Assembly (NCBI RefSeq): GCF_046156265.1
Contig: NZ_JAWDIR010000005.1
Location: 17,661-81,660, forward strand
Reading direction: 5' to 3'
Length of the DNA: 64,000 nucleotides
From: CAMDHY01 sp046156265
GTDB taxonomy: Bacteria > Pseudomonadota > Alphaproteobacteria > Rhizobiales > Segnochrobactraceae
This document shows positions 17,877 to 26,113 of this stretch, piece after piece. Made by a program: the position numbers and the translations under genes. How positions within the stretch are numbered: position 1 is the stretch's first letter; each line of letters opens with the position of its first letter. The notes under the pieces are model-generated. The model made no database searches. It was given only the letters and a program-made list of their open reading frames with translations, and had not been told where the DNA came from.

Positions 17877-17908
17877 GAAAGGGGCGTCCTCCGGTGGAGA
17901 CGCCCCTT
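17877..17908 (-). terminator. Rho-independent terminator of the M16 peptidase pair
   Basis: Stem of ten pairs (17879-17888 with 17899-17908, arm AAGGGGCGTC), extendable inward with one bulge. On the minus strand it is followed by TTTCTTTG. It lies 33 bp past the M16 stop at 17941, so it ends the M16 operon before the LysE-family gene. Confidence 0.8.
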
Positions 17909-17940
17909 CACATCACCAGTCTCAGGCGTCTGACGCCCCG

Positions 17941-19323
17941 TCAGGACGCCTTCGGGCCGACCGTCACCACCGTCAGGTCGCCGGCGTCGAGCAGGCGCTT
18001 GGCGACGCGGCGCAGGTCTTCGAGCGTCACCGCCTCGATCAGCGCGTTGCGCTCGTCGATGTAGCTGGCGTCGAGGCCGTCGAGCTGCAGCCCGACGAGC
18101 TGCGAGGCGATCTTGCCGGACGAGTCGAAGCGCAGCGGGAACGAGCCGGTGAGGAAGCGCTTGGCGTCGGCGAGCTCCTGCTCGCTCGGGCCGGTGGTGG
18201 CCATCCGGCGCACTTCCGTCTCGATCAGCCCGACCACCTCGGCGGTCTTGTCGGCGCTGGTGGAGGTGCCGCCGGCGAACACGCCTGCCTGATCGTAGGG
18301 CAGCAGGTAAGTGTAGATCGAGTAGGCGAGGCCGCGCTTCTCGCGCACTTCCTCGAACAGCCAGGAGGTGAAGGTCCCGCCGCCGAGGATGTGGTTCATC
18401 ACGAAGGCCGGGATGAAGTCCGGGTCGCTGCGCAAGAGCCCCGGGCCGCCGAAGCGGATCACCGTCTGCGGGCTCTCGAAGGTGTCCTCGGCGCGGGCGC
18501 CCGACTTCGGCGCCGTCGGCGGCACCGGCGTCAGCTCCGCCGTCTGCGGCAGGCCCCCGAAGGTCTTGTCGAGGAGGGGTGCGAGCGTCGCCGCGTCGAT
18601 CGCGCCGACGACGCCGATGACGAGGTTGTCGCGGGCGAAGGCGCGGCCATGGAAGGCGGCGAGGTCGTCGCGGCCGAGGGCCGTGACGGTCGCCTCGGTT
18701 CCGTTCGCCGGGCGTCCGTAGGGGTGGCCGGCGAAGGCCGTCGACGCCCACAGGCGGCCGGCGATCGAATCAGGGTCCCGCTCGCTGCGGCGCAGCGACG
18801 AGATCGCCTGGGTGCGCATCCGCGCGATCGGCTCGGCGTCGAAGCGGGGCGCGGTCAAAGCGAGGCGCAGCAGATCGAAGGCGGCGTCGCGGTTCTCCGA
18901 CAGCGTCGTCAGCTCGCCGTGGAAGGCGTCGCGTCCGGCGTCGAACGACAGGCGGACGTTGAGGTCGGCGAGGCGGGCCTGGAAGGCGCCGGAATCAAGG
19001 TCGCCGGCGCCCTCGTCGAGCATCGTCGACAAGAGGTTGGCGACGCCTTCCTTGCCCTCGGGGTCCTGGACGGAGCCGGCCCCGTCGAAGGCGAAGTCCA
19101 TGGCGATCAGCGGCACGGTGTCGTCGGAGACGAGCCAGGCCTCGATGCCGCCGGGGCTGACCACCTTCTCGATGGTCATGGCGGCGGCGGGGCCGGCCCA
19201 CAGGAAGGCGGCGGCCATGACGGGCAGCGCCGCGCGCGTCGCCGGACGGGCGAGACGGGAGACGAGATGCACGATGTTGGACATGAGGATCATCCGATGC
19301 GTGCGGAAACGGGATTGCGTCAC
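17941..19323 (-). CDS. M16 family zinc-peptidase homologue, non-catalytic subunit
   Basis: 460 residues from a GTG overlapping the upstream stop (GTGA); internal ATGs at 19293 and 19284 are alternatives. A signal peptide ends near GPAAA. The fold is that of pitrilysin/processing peptidase halves, but where HxxEH should stand the protein reads VANLLSTMLDEG, so zinc ligands are missing. The C-terminal half retains REKRGLAYSIYTY, the R/Y pair that completes the active site in two-subunit M16B enzymes. It probably forms a heterodimer with the product of the upstream gene in the periplasm. Confidence 0.88.
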   Translation of the reverse strand: MTQSRFRTHRMILMSNIVHLVSRLARPATRAALPVMAAAFLWAGPAAAMTIEKVVSPGGIEAWLVSDDTVPLIAMDFAFDGAGSVQDPEGKEGVANLLSTMLDEGAGDLDSGAFQARLADLNVRLSFDAGRDAFHGELTTLSENRDAAFDLLRLALTAPRFDAEPIARMRTQAISSLRRSERDPDSIAGRLWASTAFAGHPYGRPANGTEATVTALGRDDLAAFHGRAFARDNLVIGVVGAIDAATLAPLLDKTFGGLPQTAELTPVPPTAPKSGARAEDTFESPQTVIRFGGPGLLRSDPDFIPAFVMNHILGGGTFTSWLFEEVREKRGLAYSIYTYLLPYDQAGVFAGGTSTSADKTAEVVGLIETEVRRMATTGPSEQELADAKRFLTGSFPLRFDSSGKIASQLVGLQLDGLDASYIDERNALIEAVTLEDLRRVAKRLLDAGDLTVVTVGPKAS

Positions 19324-20783
19324 GACTTCGACGGCGTGGCGGCCGGCGGCGTCGCCGGGCCTTCACCGCCGCCGTCGGCGGCGGTGGCGGCCGCCTTGGG
19401 CAGCAGCCGACCGATGACGGCGCGATCCGGGTCGAGGCGCTGCGCCGCGGCCTTCACGGCGTCGGCGTTGACCGCCTCGATGCGCGACGGCCACGTCTTG
19501 GCGTCCTCCACCGTGCCGCCGGTCGTCAGCGCGACGCCAAAGATGCGGGCGAGGGTGGACTGGCTGTCCTGGGCATAGACCGCGTCGGCGACGATCGTGC
19601 GCTTCGCCCGCGCCAGTTCCTCGTCGGTGACGCCGTTCGCCGCCACGTCGGCGAGCACGGCCAGCAGGCGCGCTTCCATCGCCTCGACCGTCTGGCCATC
19701 GCGTGGCACCGCGTAGAGGGTCACCTCGCCATCGTCGAGATTGGAGCCGCGATAATAGGCGCCGGCCGACACCGCCGGGCCGTCGTCGCGGACGAGCTGG
19801 CGATAGAGCCGGCTGGTCGAACCGCCGCCGAGGACCTCGGACAGCACCTCGAGCGCCTCCGCCTCGCCAGGCTCGCCGGTCGCGTAGCTCGGGGCGGTCC
19901 AGGCCATGCGCGTGCTCGCCTGGGCGACGCGCTCGTCGGAGAGCGTGACGACGCGCTGGGCGGGCAGCGACTGCACCTGCGGCCGGATGCGCGGGCCGGG
20001 TTCGGCGCGCCGCGCCACCTTGCCGTAGGTCTCCTCGGCGAGCTTGCGAACCTCGGACGCATCGACGTCGCCGGCGACGACGAGGACGGCATTGTTGGGG
20101 GTGTAGTAGCGGTCGTAGAAGGCGATCGCGTCGTCGCGGTTGAGCTGCTCGATCTCCGAGCGCCAGCCGATCACCGGCACGCCGTAGGGATGGTTGACCC
20201 AGAGCGCGGCGTCGAGGGCTTCGCCCAGCTGGGCGGAGGGCTCGGAATCGGTGCGGCTCGAGCGCTCCTCCAGCACCACCTGGCGCTCCGGCAGAACCTG
20301 CTCGTCGGTGAGCACCAGGTTCGCCATGCGGTCGGCCTCGAAGCCCATGACGAGGGGCAGCTGCTCCTTGGCGATGCGCTGGAAATAGGCGGTGTAGTCG
20401 TTCGAGGTGAAGGCGTTCTCCTCGCCGCCGACGTCGGCGACGGCTTTCGAGAACATGCCCTCGGGATGAGTTTTGGTCCCCTTGAACATCAGGTGCTCGA
20501 GGAAGTGGGCGATGCCCGACTTGCCCGGCTGCTCGTCTGCCGAGCCGACCTTGTACCAGACCATGTGGGTGACGACGGGGGCGCGGCGGTCGGGGATGAC
20601 CACCACCTGCAGGCCGTTGTCGAGGGTGAAGCTCTCGGCGGCGGGGGCGATCTCGGCGGCGGCGAAAGCTGCGCTGGTGAACGCGAGCGACGGCACGAAG
20701 CCGGGGCCTGACAGGCCGGAAAAGGCGAACGGCGCCGTCGCCAGCAGGGCGACCACAGCGAGGCGGCGGATGGGATTCGTCAC
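19320..20783 (-). CDS. M16 family zinc peptidase, catalytic subunit
   Basis: 487 residues with an N-terminal export signal (ALLATAPFAFSGLSG). The inverted zinc motif H93-F-L-E96-H97 is present and a distal Glu ligand occurs in VVLEERSSRTD. It is similar to mitochondrial processing peptidase beta and to PqqL-like proteases. Its stop overlaps the start of the inactive partner by 4 bp, which supports a co-translated alpha/beta pair. Likely degrades peptides in the periplasm. Located next to a DUF3035 lipoprotein gene and lspA, a layout common in this group. Confidence 0.9.
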   Translation of the reverse strand: MTNPIRRLAVVALLATAPFAFSGLSGPGFVPSLAFTSAAFAAAEIAPAAESFTLDNGLQVVVIPDRRAPVVTHMVWYKVGSADEQPGKSGIAHFLEHLMFKGTKTHPEGMFSKAVADVGGEENAFTSNDYTAYFQRIAKEQLPLVMGFEADRMANLVLTDEQVLPERQVVLEERSSRTDSEPSAQLGEALDAALWVNHPYGVPVIGWRSEIEQLNRDDAIAFYDRYYTPNNAVLVVAGDVDASEVRKLAEETYGKVARRAEPGPRIRPQVQSLPAQRVVTLSDERVAQASTRMAWTAPSYATGEPGEAEALEVLSEVLGGGSTSRLYRQLVRDDGPAVSAGAYYRGSNLDDGEVTLYAVPRDGQTVEAMEARLLAVLADVAANGVTDEELARAKRTIVADAVYAQDSQSTLARIFGVALTTGGTVEDAKTWPSRIEAVNADAVKAAAQRLDPDRAVIGRLLPKAAATAADGGGEGPATPPAATPSKS

Positions 20784-21136
20784 GGGGCGATCTCTCCACG
20801 CGGAAGGGGACGGTGCGGTACACGGCCGCCATTTGGGCGGCGCGGCGCGCGTCCTTGGCCAACGGTATAGGCGCCGGATCGGCGGCGACCACTGAACATT
20901 CGGTAATGTTGCGGGTCGCGGCGCATCGGTCGCGCCTCGAGGGGACGCACGCTCATCTTCCGCCCGACGACGGCGGCGGGCAGCCGACCGGTTGACGCTG
21001 GCGGCAAGTCATCGCAGGCCGGACAACGCATCCGGTGTCCGCGACCGTCGGGACCTGTCGCTCGACGGTGGGCCGAAGCAGGGCCGTCTAAGGTCCCGAA
21101 TCTCGCGACGCGTTGCCGACGTCGGAACGAAGCTGG
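20784..21136. other. 353-bp intergenic stretch without a supported gene
   Basis: Lies between the M16 pair and the DUF3035 lipoprotein gene, both on the minus strand. It includes a less GC-rich patch near 20880-20910 (tgaacattcggtaatgttgc) that could carry the M16 promoter. Small open frames here look like chance frames. I see no RNA gene or long repeat. Confidence 0.5.
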
Positions 21137-21859
21137 TCAGTTGCCGGCGACGCCCGGGATCTGGCGGTTCGCCATGCGCGGATCGCCGATGCCGTCATTG
21201 ACCGGCTTGCCTTCCGTCGGGTCGGCGGGCATCGCCGCCGTCGCGGCCGGGGTGCGATACTCCTCCGGCGGCTCGATCAGGTACTTACGCGTCGGCGCCT
21301 GGCCGATGTCCGGGCCACCGGAGCTCGGCGAATTCACCTTCAGCGTCTGCAACTCGGTCTGGGTCAGGCGTTCCCCGCCGGTGCGCTTCGTCGAATCCGT
21401 ATTGTACGCCTGTGCCCCCGCCAGGCCACCACCCGGGATGCGGCCGGCCTGGACTTCCGCCGAGGTCAGGCGGTCGCCGGAGTGCATCGCCTCGCGCAGC
21501 ACCTCTCCCGGATCCTTCTGGCCGGCAGCGCGCGACGCCGCCGCGACTTCCTCCGGGTTCGTCGGCCACTCCGTGCCGGCGGTGGCGCCGGGGCTCGATT
21601 CCGGCGGACGCAGGTCCGTCGAGGGCGGCACGACGATCGGTGAGCGCGGCGCATACTGGATCGAATTGGACGGCGGATCGACGATGCCGGCGCCGGTGAG
21701 CAGCCGATGCATCAGCGGCTGGCCCTCCTGGGTCTGCGCCGACGTGCCGTCGTCGTAATAATCCTGCGGCCCGCCGACGCAGCCGGCAGCGAGGCCGCCG
21801 AGGGCGAGAATTGCGAGCGCACGGGTCGTCAGCGCGCGGGTCGTCTTCGTGATCGCCAT
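21137..21859 (-). CDS. DUF3035 (BamF-like) lipoprotein
   Basis: 240 residues from ATG 21859. The lipoprotein signal ends in LAAGC, so it would be diacylated and placed in the outer membrane. The body is Pro/Gln-rich and holds RSPIVVPPSTDLRPP, close to the VVPP-x-x-x-LRPP element of DUF3035 proteins. In Caulobacter the DUF3035 protein BamF belongs to the beta-barrel assembly complex. The position between lspA and the M16 pair agrees with gene order in many Hyphomicrobiales. The family call rests on one motif plus context. Confidence 0.75.
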   Translation of the reverse strand: MAITKTTRALTTRALAILALGGLAAGCVGGPQDYYDDGTSAQTQEGQPLMHRLLTGAGIVDPPSNSIQYAPRSPIVVPPSTDLRPPESSPGATAGTEWPTNPEEVAAASRAAGQKDPGEVLREAMHSGDRLTSAEVQAGRIPGGGLAGAQAYNTDSTKRTGGERLTQTELQTLKVNSPSSGGPDIGQAPTRKYLIEPPEEYRTPAATAAMPADPTEGKPVNDGIGDPRMANRQIPGVAGN

Positions 21860-21989
21860 GCCGGACTTCACCGTTCCGCTTCGTCCACCGCAGCGCCAAC
21901 GGCGCCGGACGTACTCTTCTCCGACGCTTGCGACGCCGGGATTCGACGGCGCCATCAAGACACCGGTTTTGCGGCAGCTTTGGGACCGC

Positions 21990-22511
21990 TCAGTCCCGTC
22001 CGTCCGCCCGCTCGCCCGTTCGTCCGCCGCGCAGCGCCTCGAGCACGATCAGCGCCGCCCCGGCGACGATCGCCGCATCGGCGACGTTGAACACGTACCA
22101 CGAGAAATCTGCCACATGAAAATGAACGAAATCGACAACGGCGCCGTAGACGACGCGATCGACGCCGTTGCCGACAGCACCACCGACGACGAGCCCGAGG
22201 GCGATCGCCGACAGCCGGCTCGTCGTGCGCACCATCCAGGTGGCGAGTGCGATGGTGGCGACGACGGTGACGCCGACGAGCAGCCAGCGGCCGAGGTCGG
22301 AATCCTGCTGGAACAGCCCGTAGGAGACGCCGCGGTTCCACACCAGCACGAAGTCGAGGAACGGCGTGATCCGGATCGGACCGGTCGCCTCCAGCGCCAG
22401 GTCGTCGAGCACCCAGAGCTTGGTGGCGAGGTCGACGATGAACACCAGCGCCGCGACGCCGATGCCGACCTTCAGATGCGGGCCGATGCCGCGCCGCGCC
22501 GCGCCGTCCAC
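21990..22511 (-). CDS. lspA: Lipoprotein signal peptidase (signal peptidase II)
   Basis: 173 residues from a GTG placed 5 bp after the aminopeptidase stop; the open frame continues upstream through that gene in another frame and is not coding there. Four membrane helices. The catalytic aspartates are D127 in VVDFVHF and D145 in FNVADAA, with the conserved GNGVDR before them. It cleaves prolipoproteins such as the DUF3035 lipoprotein encoded next. Inner membrane. Confidence 0.94.
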   Translation of the reverse strand: MDGAARRGIGPHLKVGIGVAALVFIVDLATKLWVLDDLALEATGPIRITPFLDFVLVWNRGVSYGLFQQDSDLGRWLLVGVTVVATIALATWMVRTTSRLSAIALGLVVGGAVGNGVDRVVYGAVVDFVHFHVADFSWYVFNVADAAIVAGAALIVLEALRGGRTGERADGRD

Positions 22512-22516
22512 AGCGC

Positions 22517-23917
22517 TCAAGCGCCCGCCCCGTAGCGCGCCTTGAAGAGGGCGTAGAGGGCGCGTGCCGAATGGGCCTCGCCGCCCTCCGGCCGGCCGGG
22601 CTTCGCCGACGGCACCCAGGCGAAGACGTCGAGGTGGGCCCAGGTCTTCGCCTTCTCGACGAAGCGCGACAGGAACAGCGCCGCGGTGATCGAGCCGGCG
22701 AAGGCGCCGCCGGAGATGTGGTTGATGTCGGACACCTTGGAGTCGAGCATCTTCTCGTAGGGCCGCCACAGCGGCATCCGCCACAGCGGGTCGCCGACGG
22801 CGGTGCCGGCCGCCAGCAGCGCCTCGGCGAAGCCGTCGTCGTCGGTATAGAGCGGCGGCAGGTCGGGCCCGAGCGCCACCCGCGCCGCCCCGGTCAGCGT
22901 CGCGAAGTCGACGATCACCTCGGGCGCCTCCTCGTCGGCCAGCGCCAGTGCGTCGGCGAGGATGAGGCGGCCCTCGGCGTCGGTGTTGCCGATCTCGACC
23001 GTGATGCCCTTGCGGCTCCGATAGACGTCGCCCGGCCGGAAGGCGTTGCCGGAGATCGAATTCTCCACCGCCGCCACCAGCAGCCTGAGCCGCACCGGCA
23101 GGCCGGCGTCCATGATCATGTCGGCGAGCGCGATCGCCGCTGCGGCGCCGCCCATATCCTTCTTCATCAGGAGCATGGAGGCGTCGGGCTTGATGTTGAG
23201 GCCGCCGGTGTCGAAGGCGACGCCCTTGCCGACCAGCGTCACCTTCGGGTGCGCCGGATTGCCCCAGGTGAGGTCGACGAGGCGCGGCGCCCGCGTGCTG
23301 GCGGCGCCGACGGCGTGGATGAGCGGGAAGTTCCGGGCGAGCAGGTCCTCGCCGACGATCGTCTCGAAATCGGCGCCGTGGCGCTCGGCCAGCGCGCGGA
23401 CGGCGTCGGCGATCTCCGCCGGCCCGAGATCGTTCGCCGGCGTGTTGACGAGATCGCGGCCGCGGAAGACCGCATCGGCGATGCGGGCGATCTCCGCCCC
23501 GTCGGCGCCCTCCGGCAGGACGAGCCGTGGCGCCGTCTTGCGGCGGCTGCGGTAGCGCTCGAAGCGGTAGGAGCCGAGCGCGAAGGCGAGGGCCGCGGCC
23601 GCCGGATCTTCGAAGCCGGACGCGAGCGTGTAGGTGCCGGCCGGCAGGGCAGTGGCGAGCACACCGGCGGCGAGCGGGTCGACGGCGGGGATGCGCCCGG
23701 CGGCCTGCGGCTTGCCGAGACCGAGCACCGCGGCCACCGGCCGGCCGGTCTCGCCCGGCAGCGCCACGACCGCCCCGGCGCCGGCCTCGAAGCCGGTGGC
23801 GGCGAGCCAGGCGGCGGCGGCCGGCGGCAGCCGCGCCGCCAGCGCCTCGATCCCGTCCGGGCGCACGGCATGGACGGGGACCGCATCGGCGGTCGGCGGG
23901 GCGAAGCAGTCTGGCAT
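22517..23917 (-). CDS. M17 leucyl aminopeptidase family protein
   Basis: 466 residues from ATG 23917. The C-terminal catalytic domain carries the dinuclear metal ligands of M17 enzymes: Lys and Asp in LLMKKDMGGA, FDTGGLNIKPD, and NTDAEGRLILADAL with the catalytic Arg. The N-terminal domain is shorter and more divergent than in PepA, typical of a separate alphaproteobacterial branch. Cytosolic removal of N-terminal residues from peptides. Coupled to lspA by a 5-bp gap. Confidence 0.9.
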   Translation of the reverse strand: MPDCFAPPTADAVPVHAVRPDGIEALAARLPPAAAAWLAATGFEAGAGAVVALPGETGRPVAAVLGLGKPQAAGRIPAVDPLAAGVLATALPAGTYTLASGFEDPAAAALAFALGSYRFERYRSRRKTAPRLVLPEGADGAEIARIADAVFRGRDLVNTPANDLGPAEIADAVRALAERHGADFETIVGEDLLARNFPLIHAVGAASTRAPRLVDLTWGNPAHPKVTLVGKGVAFDTGGLNIKPDASMLLMKKDMGGAAAAIALADMIMDAGLPVRLRLLVAAVENSISGNAFRPGDVYRSRKGITVEIGNTDAEGRLILADALALADEEAPEVIVDFATLTGAARVALGPDLPPLYTDDDGFAEALLAAGTAVGDPLWRMPLWRPYEKMLDSKVSDINHISGGAFAGSITAALFLSRFVEKAKTWAHLDVFAWVPSAKPGRPEGGEAHSARALYALFKARYGAGA

Positions 23918-24122
23918 GGGGCGGGTTCCGGCGCGGCGGGGAGGGCGTGTCGCGGCGGAAGGTAGAAAGCGGGCGGCCCCTCGGCAAGCGCCGTCGCGCA
24001 TCGCGGACCGGGCAGAGGAAGCCGCGGTGCGCTCGGCCGGGACGGGGAGGGCCTGCGATGGGCCGCTGGACGGGGAGGGGAGGGGGAGCGTGCTCAGGCC
24101 CGCGCAGCGGGCCGTCAGGGCC

Positions 24123-24296
24123 TCAGAAGAGGTAGCCCATCAGGTCGACGATCGGGCCGCCGACGGCGACCAGCGCCACCAGGATGGCGGTCGCGATCAA
24201 TCCGGCGACGAGGCCGAACTCGGCCGTCGCGCGCTGGGCGGTCACCGGCTTGACGCGGGCCTGCATGCCCCTGATCCCTGTCTTGCGCTCGTGCAT
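24123..24296 (-). CDS. Flp/Fap-type pilin-like small membrane peptide
   Basis: 57 residues from ATG 24296 (47 if ATG 24266 is used). A basic N-terminus is followed by TAEFGLVAGLIATAILVALV, which resembles the T-A-x-E-Y-G-L-I-A core of Flp pilins, then a short tail. The Gly usually found just before the prepilin cleavage site is not evident. No tad or cpa genes are in the window, so this may be a stray pilin or a different single-span peptide. A GC-rich hairpin (GGCCCGC-x3-GCGGGCC) lies just past the stop. Confidence 0.5.
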   Translation of the reverse strand: MHERKTGIRGMQARVKPVTAQRATAEFGLVAGLIATAILVALVAVGGPIVDLMGYLF

Positions 24297-24452
24297 CCAC
24301 GACCTCTGGCGCCGTCGCCGTCGTTGCGGTCTGCCCCGGAGCCGTGCAGCATCCTCGCCGCCGCCCCTTGCCAGCACGTTAAGGCCGCCAGATCGCCGCC
24401 GCGGGGCTGCGACAGGGTTAACGGGGGGTTGTCGGGGGAGTGGAGGCCAGGC

Positions 24453-25175
24453 TTGCTTCAGCGACGGCTCGTCCTGCTGCCCGGTCTCGACGGGTCCGGC
24501 CGGCTGTTCGGACCGTTCAGCGATAGCGTCTCGGACTTCCTCGAGCCGACGCCGCTTGCCTATCCGCCCGATCGTCGGTGGGGTTACGACGACCTTCTGC
24601 CATTCGTGATCGCGCGGCTGCCGCCCGGCAGCAGTATCGTTCTCGGCGAGAGCTTCTCCGGGCCGCTGGCGGTGATGCTGGCGGCCGCGGCGCCCGGCCG
24701 CGTCGCAGCCGTCGTGCTCGTCTCCAGTTTCACGCACCTGCCGGTGCCCCGGGCCTTTGCGACCCTCGCCCGGTGGGCCCCTGCCTCCCGCTCTCCGGCA
24801 GGTGTCATAGAGTTCGTCCTCACGAGCTCCGGCACGCCGCCGGCGATGCGCGACGAACTGCTGCGGCAAGTCCGGTCGCTCTCGCCACGACTGGTGGAGC
24901 GCCGCCTGCGAGCGGTCTTCGAGACCGATACGGCCACGATGCTTGCCGGCCTTGCCTGCCCTGTTCTCGCCATCCACGGGCGCGGGGATCGCCTCGTCCC
25001 GCTCTGGTGGGCGAAGCGTGATCTCGGCCGCCACCGGACCGTCGCGTTCCGGGTCGTCGAGGGACCGCACATGCTGCTCCAGACGTCGCCAGGGGCCGTC
25101 GCAGCGGTCCTTCTCGACTGGAGCGGATCGGGCGCGAGGACCGCCTCGCCTCGCGATGGCAGAGGTACAGGCTGA
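24453..25175 (+). CDS. Small alpha/beta hydrolase
   Basis: 240 residues from TTG 24453. GGAGG at 24442-24446 is 6 nt upstream, and no other start fits the fold. The oxyanion strand LLPGLDGSGRLFGPF is followed by the nucleophile elbow GESFSG. The acid lies in IHGRGDRLVP and the catalytic His in VEGPHMLLQ. Cytosolic esterase or thioesterase-like enzyme of unknown substrate. Stand-alone between the pilin-like gene and a convergent membrane-protein gene. Confidence 0.82.
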   Translation: MLQRRLVLLPGLDGSGRLFGPFSDSVSDFLEPTPLAYPPDRRWGYDDLLPFVIARLPPGSSIVLGESFSGPLAVMLAAAAPGRVAAVVLVSSFTHLPVPRAFATLARWAPASRSPAGVIEFVLTSSGTPPAMRDELLRQVRSLSPRLVERRLRAVFETDTATMLAGLACPVLAIHGRGDRLVPLWWAKRDLGRHRTVAFRVVEGPHMLLQTSPGAVAAVLLDWSGSGARTASPRDGRGTG

Positions 25176-25209
25176 CGCCGCCCGCGCGTGGTTCGGCGCG
25201 CGAACGTGC

Positions 25210-25974
25210 TCAATTGTCGAGGGCGAGGAGAATACTGGTGTCTGTCACCCAGCCGACGACCGGCTCCTTCGCGCCGCCGGTGGCGGTCACGAACACGTCC
25301 TTGCACTTGGGCTGCGCATTCATGGCCGCCTTGGCGTCACGCAGGCTGCGATCGCGACCCACGAACCCGAGCCGCGTGACCTTCTCGCCGAAATCGACCC
25401 GCTTCATGAGATCGCCGAGGGTTGCCGCCGGATCGGGTGCCGTCTGTGTGTCCACCTCCGGCGGCGAGCGGAACTGCGCGATGAGAGAGCCGTGGACCAT
25501 CGCGGCGGCGCTGCCGTCGGCGTTCAGGATCGGCAGTCGCGTCACGTTGGCCTTCACCAGTAGCGCCTCGAGTTCCGCCAGGGGGACGGTCTTCAAGTCC
25601 TGATCCGCCTTCAGGTCGAAGGTGGTCATCTCCCCGCGCGGGATCATCTTGTCGACGACTTTCACCCCGTGGAGCTTATCGTCCGGCGTCAGCCGCTGGA
25701 TCGTCTGCTGCAGGGATCGCGAAGCCGACTCGAAGTTTTCACGGGAGTAGAAGAAGGCGAGCAGCGTTCCCACCCAGGTTCCGACGAGGGTTGTTATAGT
25801 CGTGAACACAAGCTCAGCGCTGAAAGCCTTCGTCATAAGCGTATAGATTGCGACAAAGGCGAGCAGCCCGAACGAGGCGCCGAGGACCAGGAAACCGAAG
25901 GTCCGCTGCGATTTGGCGTGTGCGAGGGCGATGGTCGCCTGATGTTCCGCGCTGGTAGCTGCTGTCTCCGACAT
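25210..25974 (-). CDS. Two-helix membrane protein with CBS-like domain
   Basis: 254 residues from ATG 25974, preceded by GGGAGG. Two adjacent membrane helices (about residues 25-80, GFLVLGASFGLLAFVAIYTL and VGTWVGTLLAFFYSRENF) anchor a cytosolic C-terminal region. That region has repeats resembling CBS motifs (VTRLPILNADGSAAAMVHG and a second one near VVGWVTDTSILLALD), which often bind adenosine nucleotides. The gene and its upstream region are visibly less GC-rich than neighbours. I do not recognise a named family. Confidence 0.65.
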   Translation of the reverse strand: MSETAATSAEHQATIALAHAKSQRTFGFLVLGASFGLLAFVAIYTLMTKAFSAELVFTTITTLVGTWVGTLLAFFYSRENFESASRSLQQTIQRLTPDDKLHGVKVVDKMIPRGEMTTFDLKADQDLKTVPLAELEALLVKANVTRLPILNADGSAAAMVHGSLIAQFRSPPEVDTQTAPDPAATLGDLMKRVDFGEKVTRLGFVGRDRSLRDAKAAMNAQPKCKDVFVTATGGAKEPVVGWVTDTSILLALDN

Positions 25975-26059
25975 TCGAAAGCCTCCCCCGCTGGCCCCCG
26001 GCGCTTGGCACCGTGAGATCGGGATTAAAAGCCTATCGGAAGGGTCACGCAACCAAAAA

Positions 26060-26088
26060 TTGACATATCTGATTACATTGCATCTAAA
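26060..26088 (+). promoter_or_regulatory. Possible orphan sigma-70-like promoter
   Basis: A perfect TTGACA (26060-26065) is followed after 17 bp by TCTAAA (26083-26088, four of six matches). It points rightward into the end of the convergent phosphohexomutase gene, where no plus-strand gene exists. Either an antisense transcript starts here or it is chance in an AT-rich patch. Confidence 0.25.
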
Positions 26089-26113
26089 AGTTGTAGTCAT
26101 GGGAGCGCCGCCC

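Noticed and set aside
20780..21031. 83-codon minus-strand frame upstream of the M16 gene
   Set aside because: Arg/Pro-rich with no start signal or domain; it overlaps the probable promoter region.
26060..26088. Promoter of a new plus-strand gene
   Set aside because: No plus-strand coding frame of genome-like composition follows; kept only as a low-confidence site.
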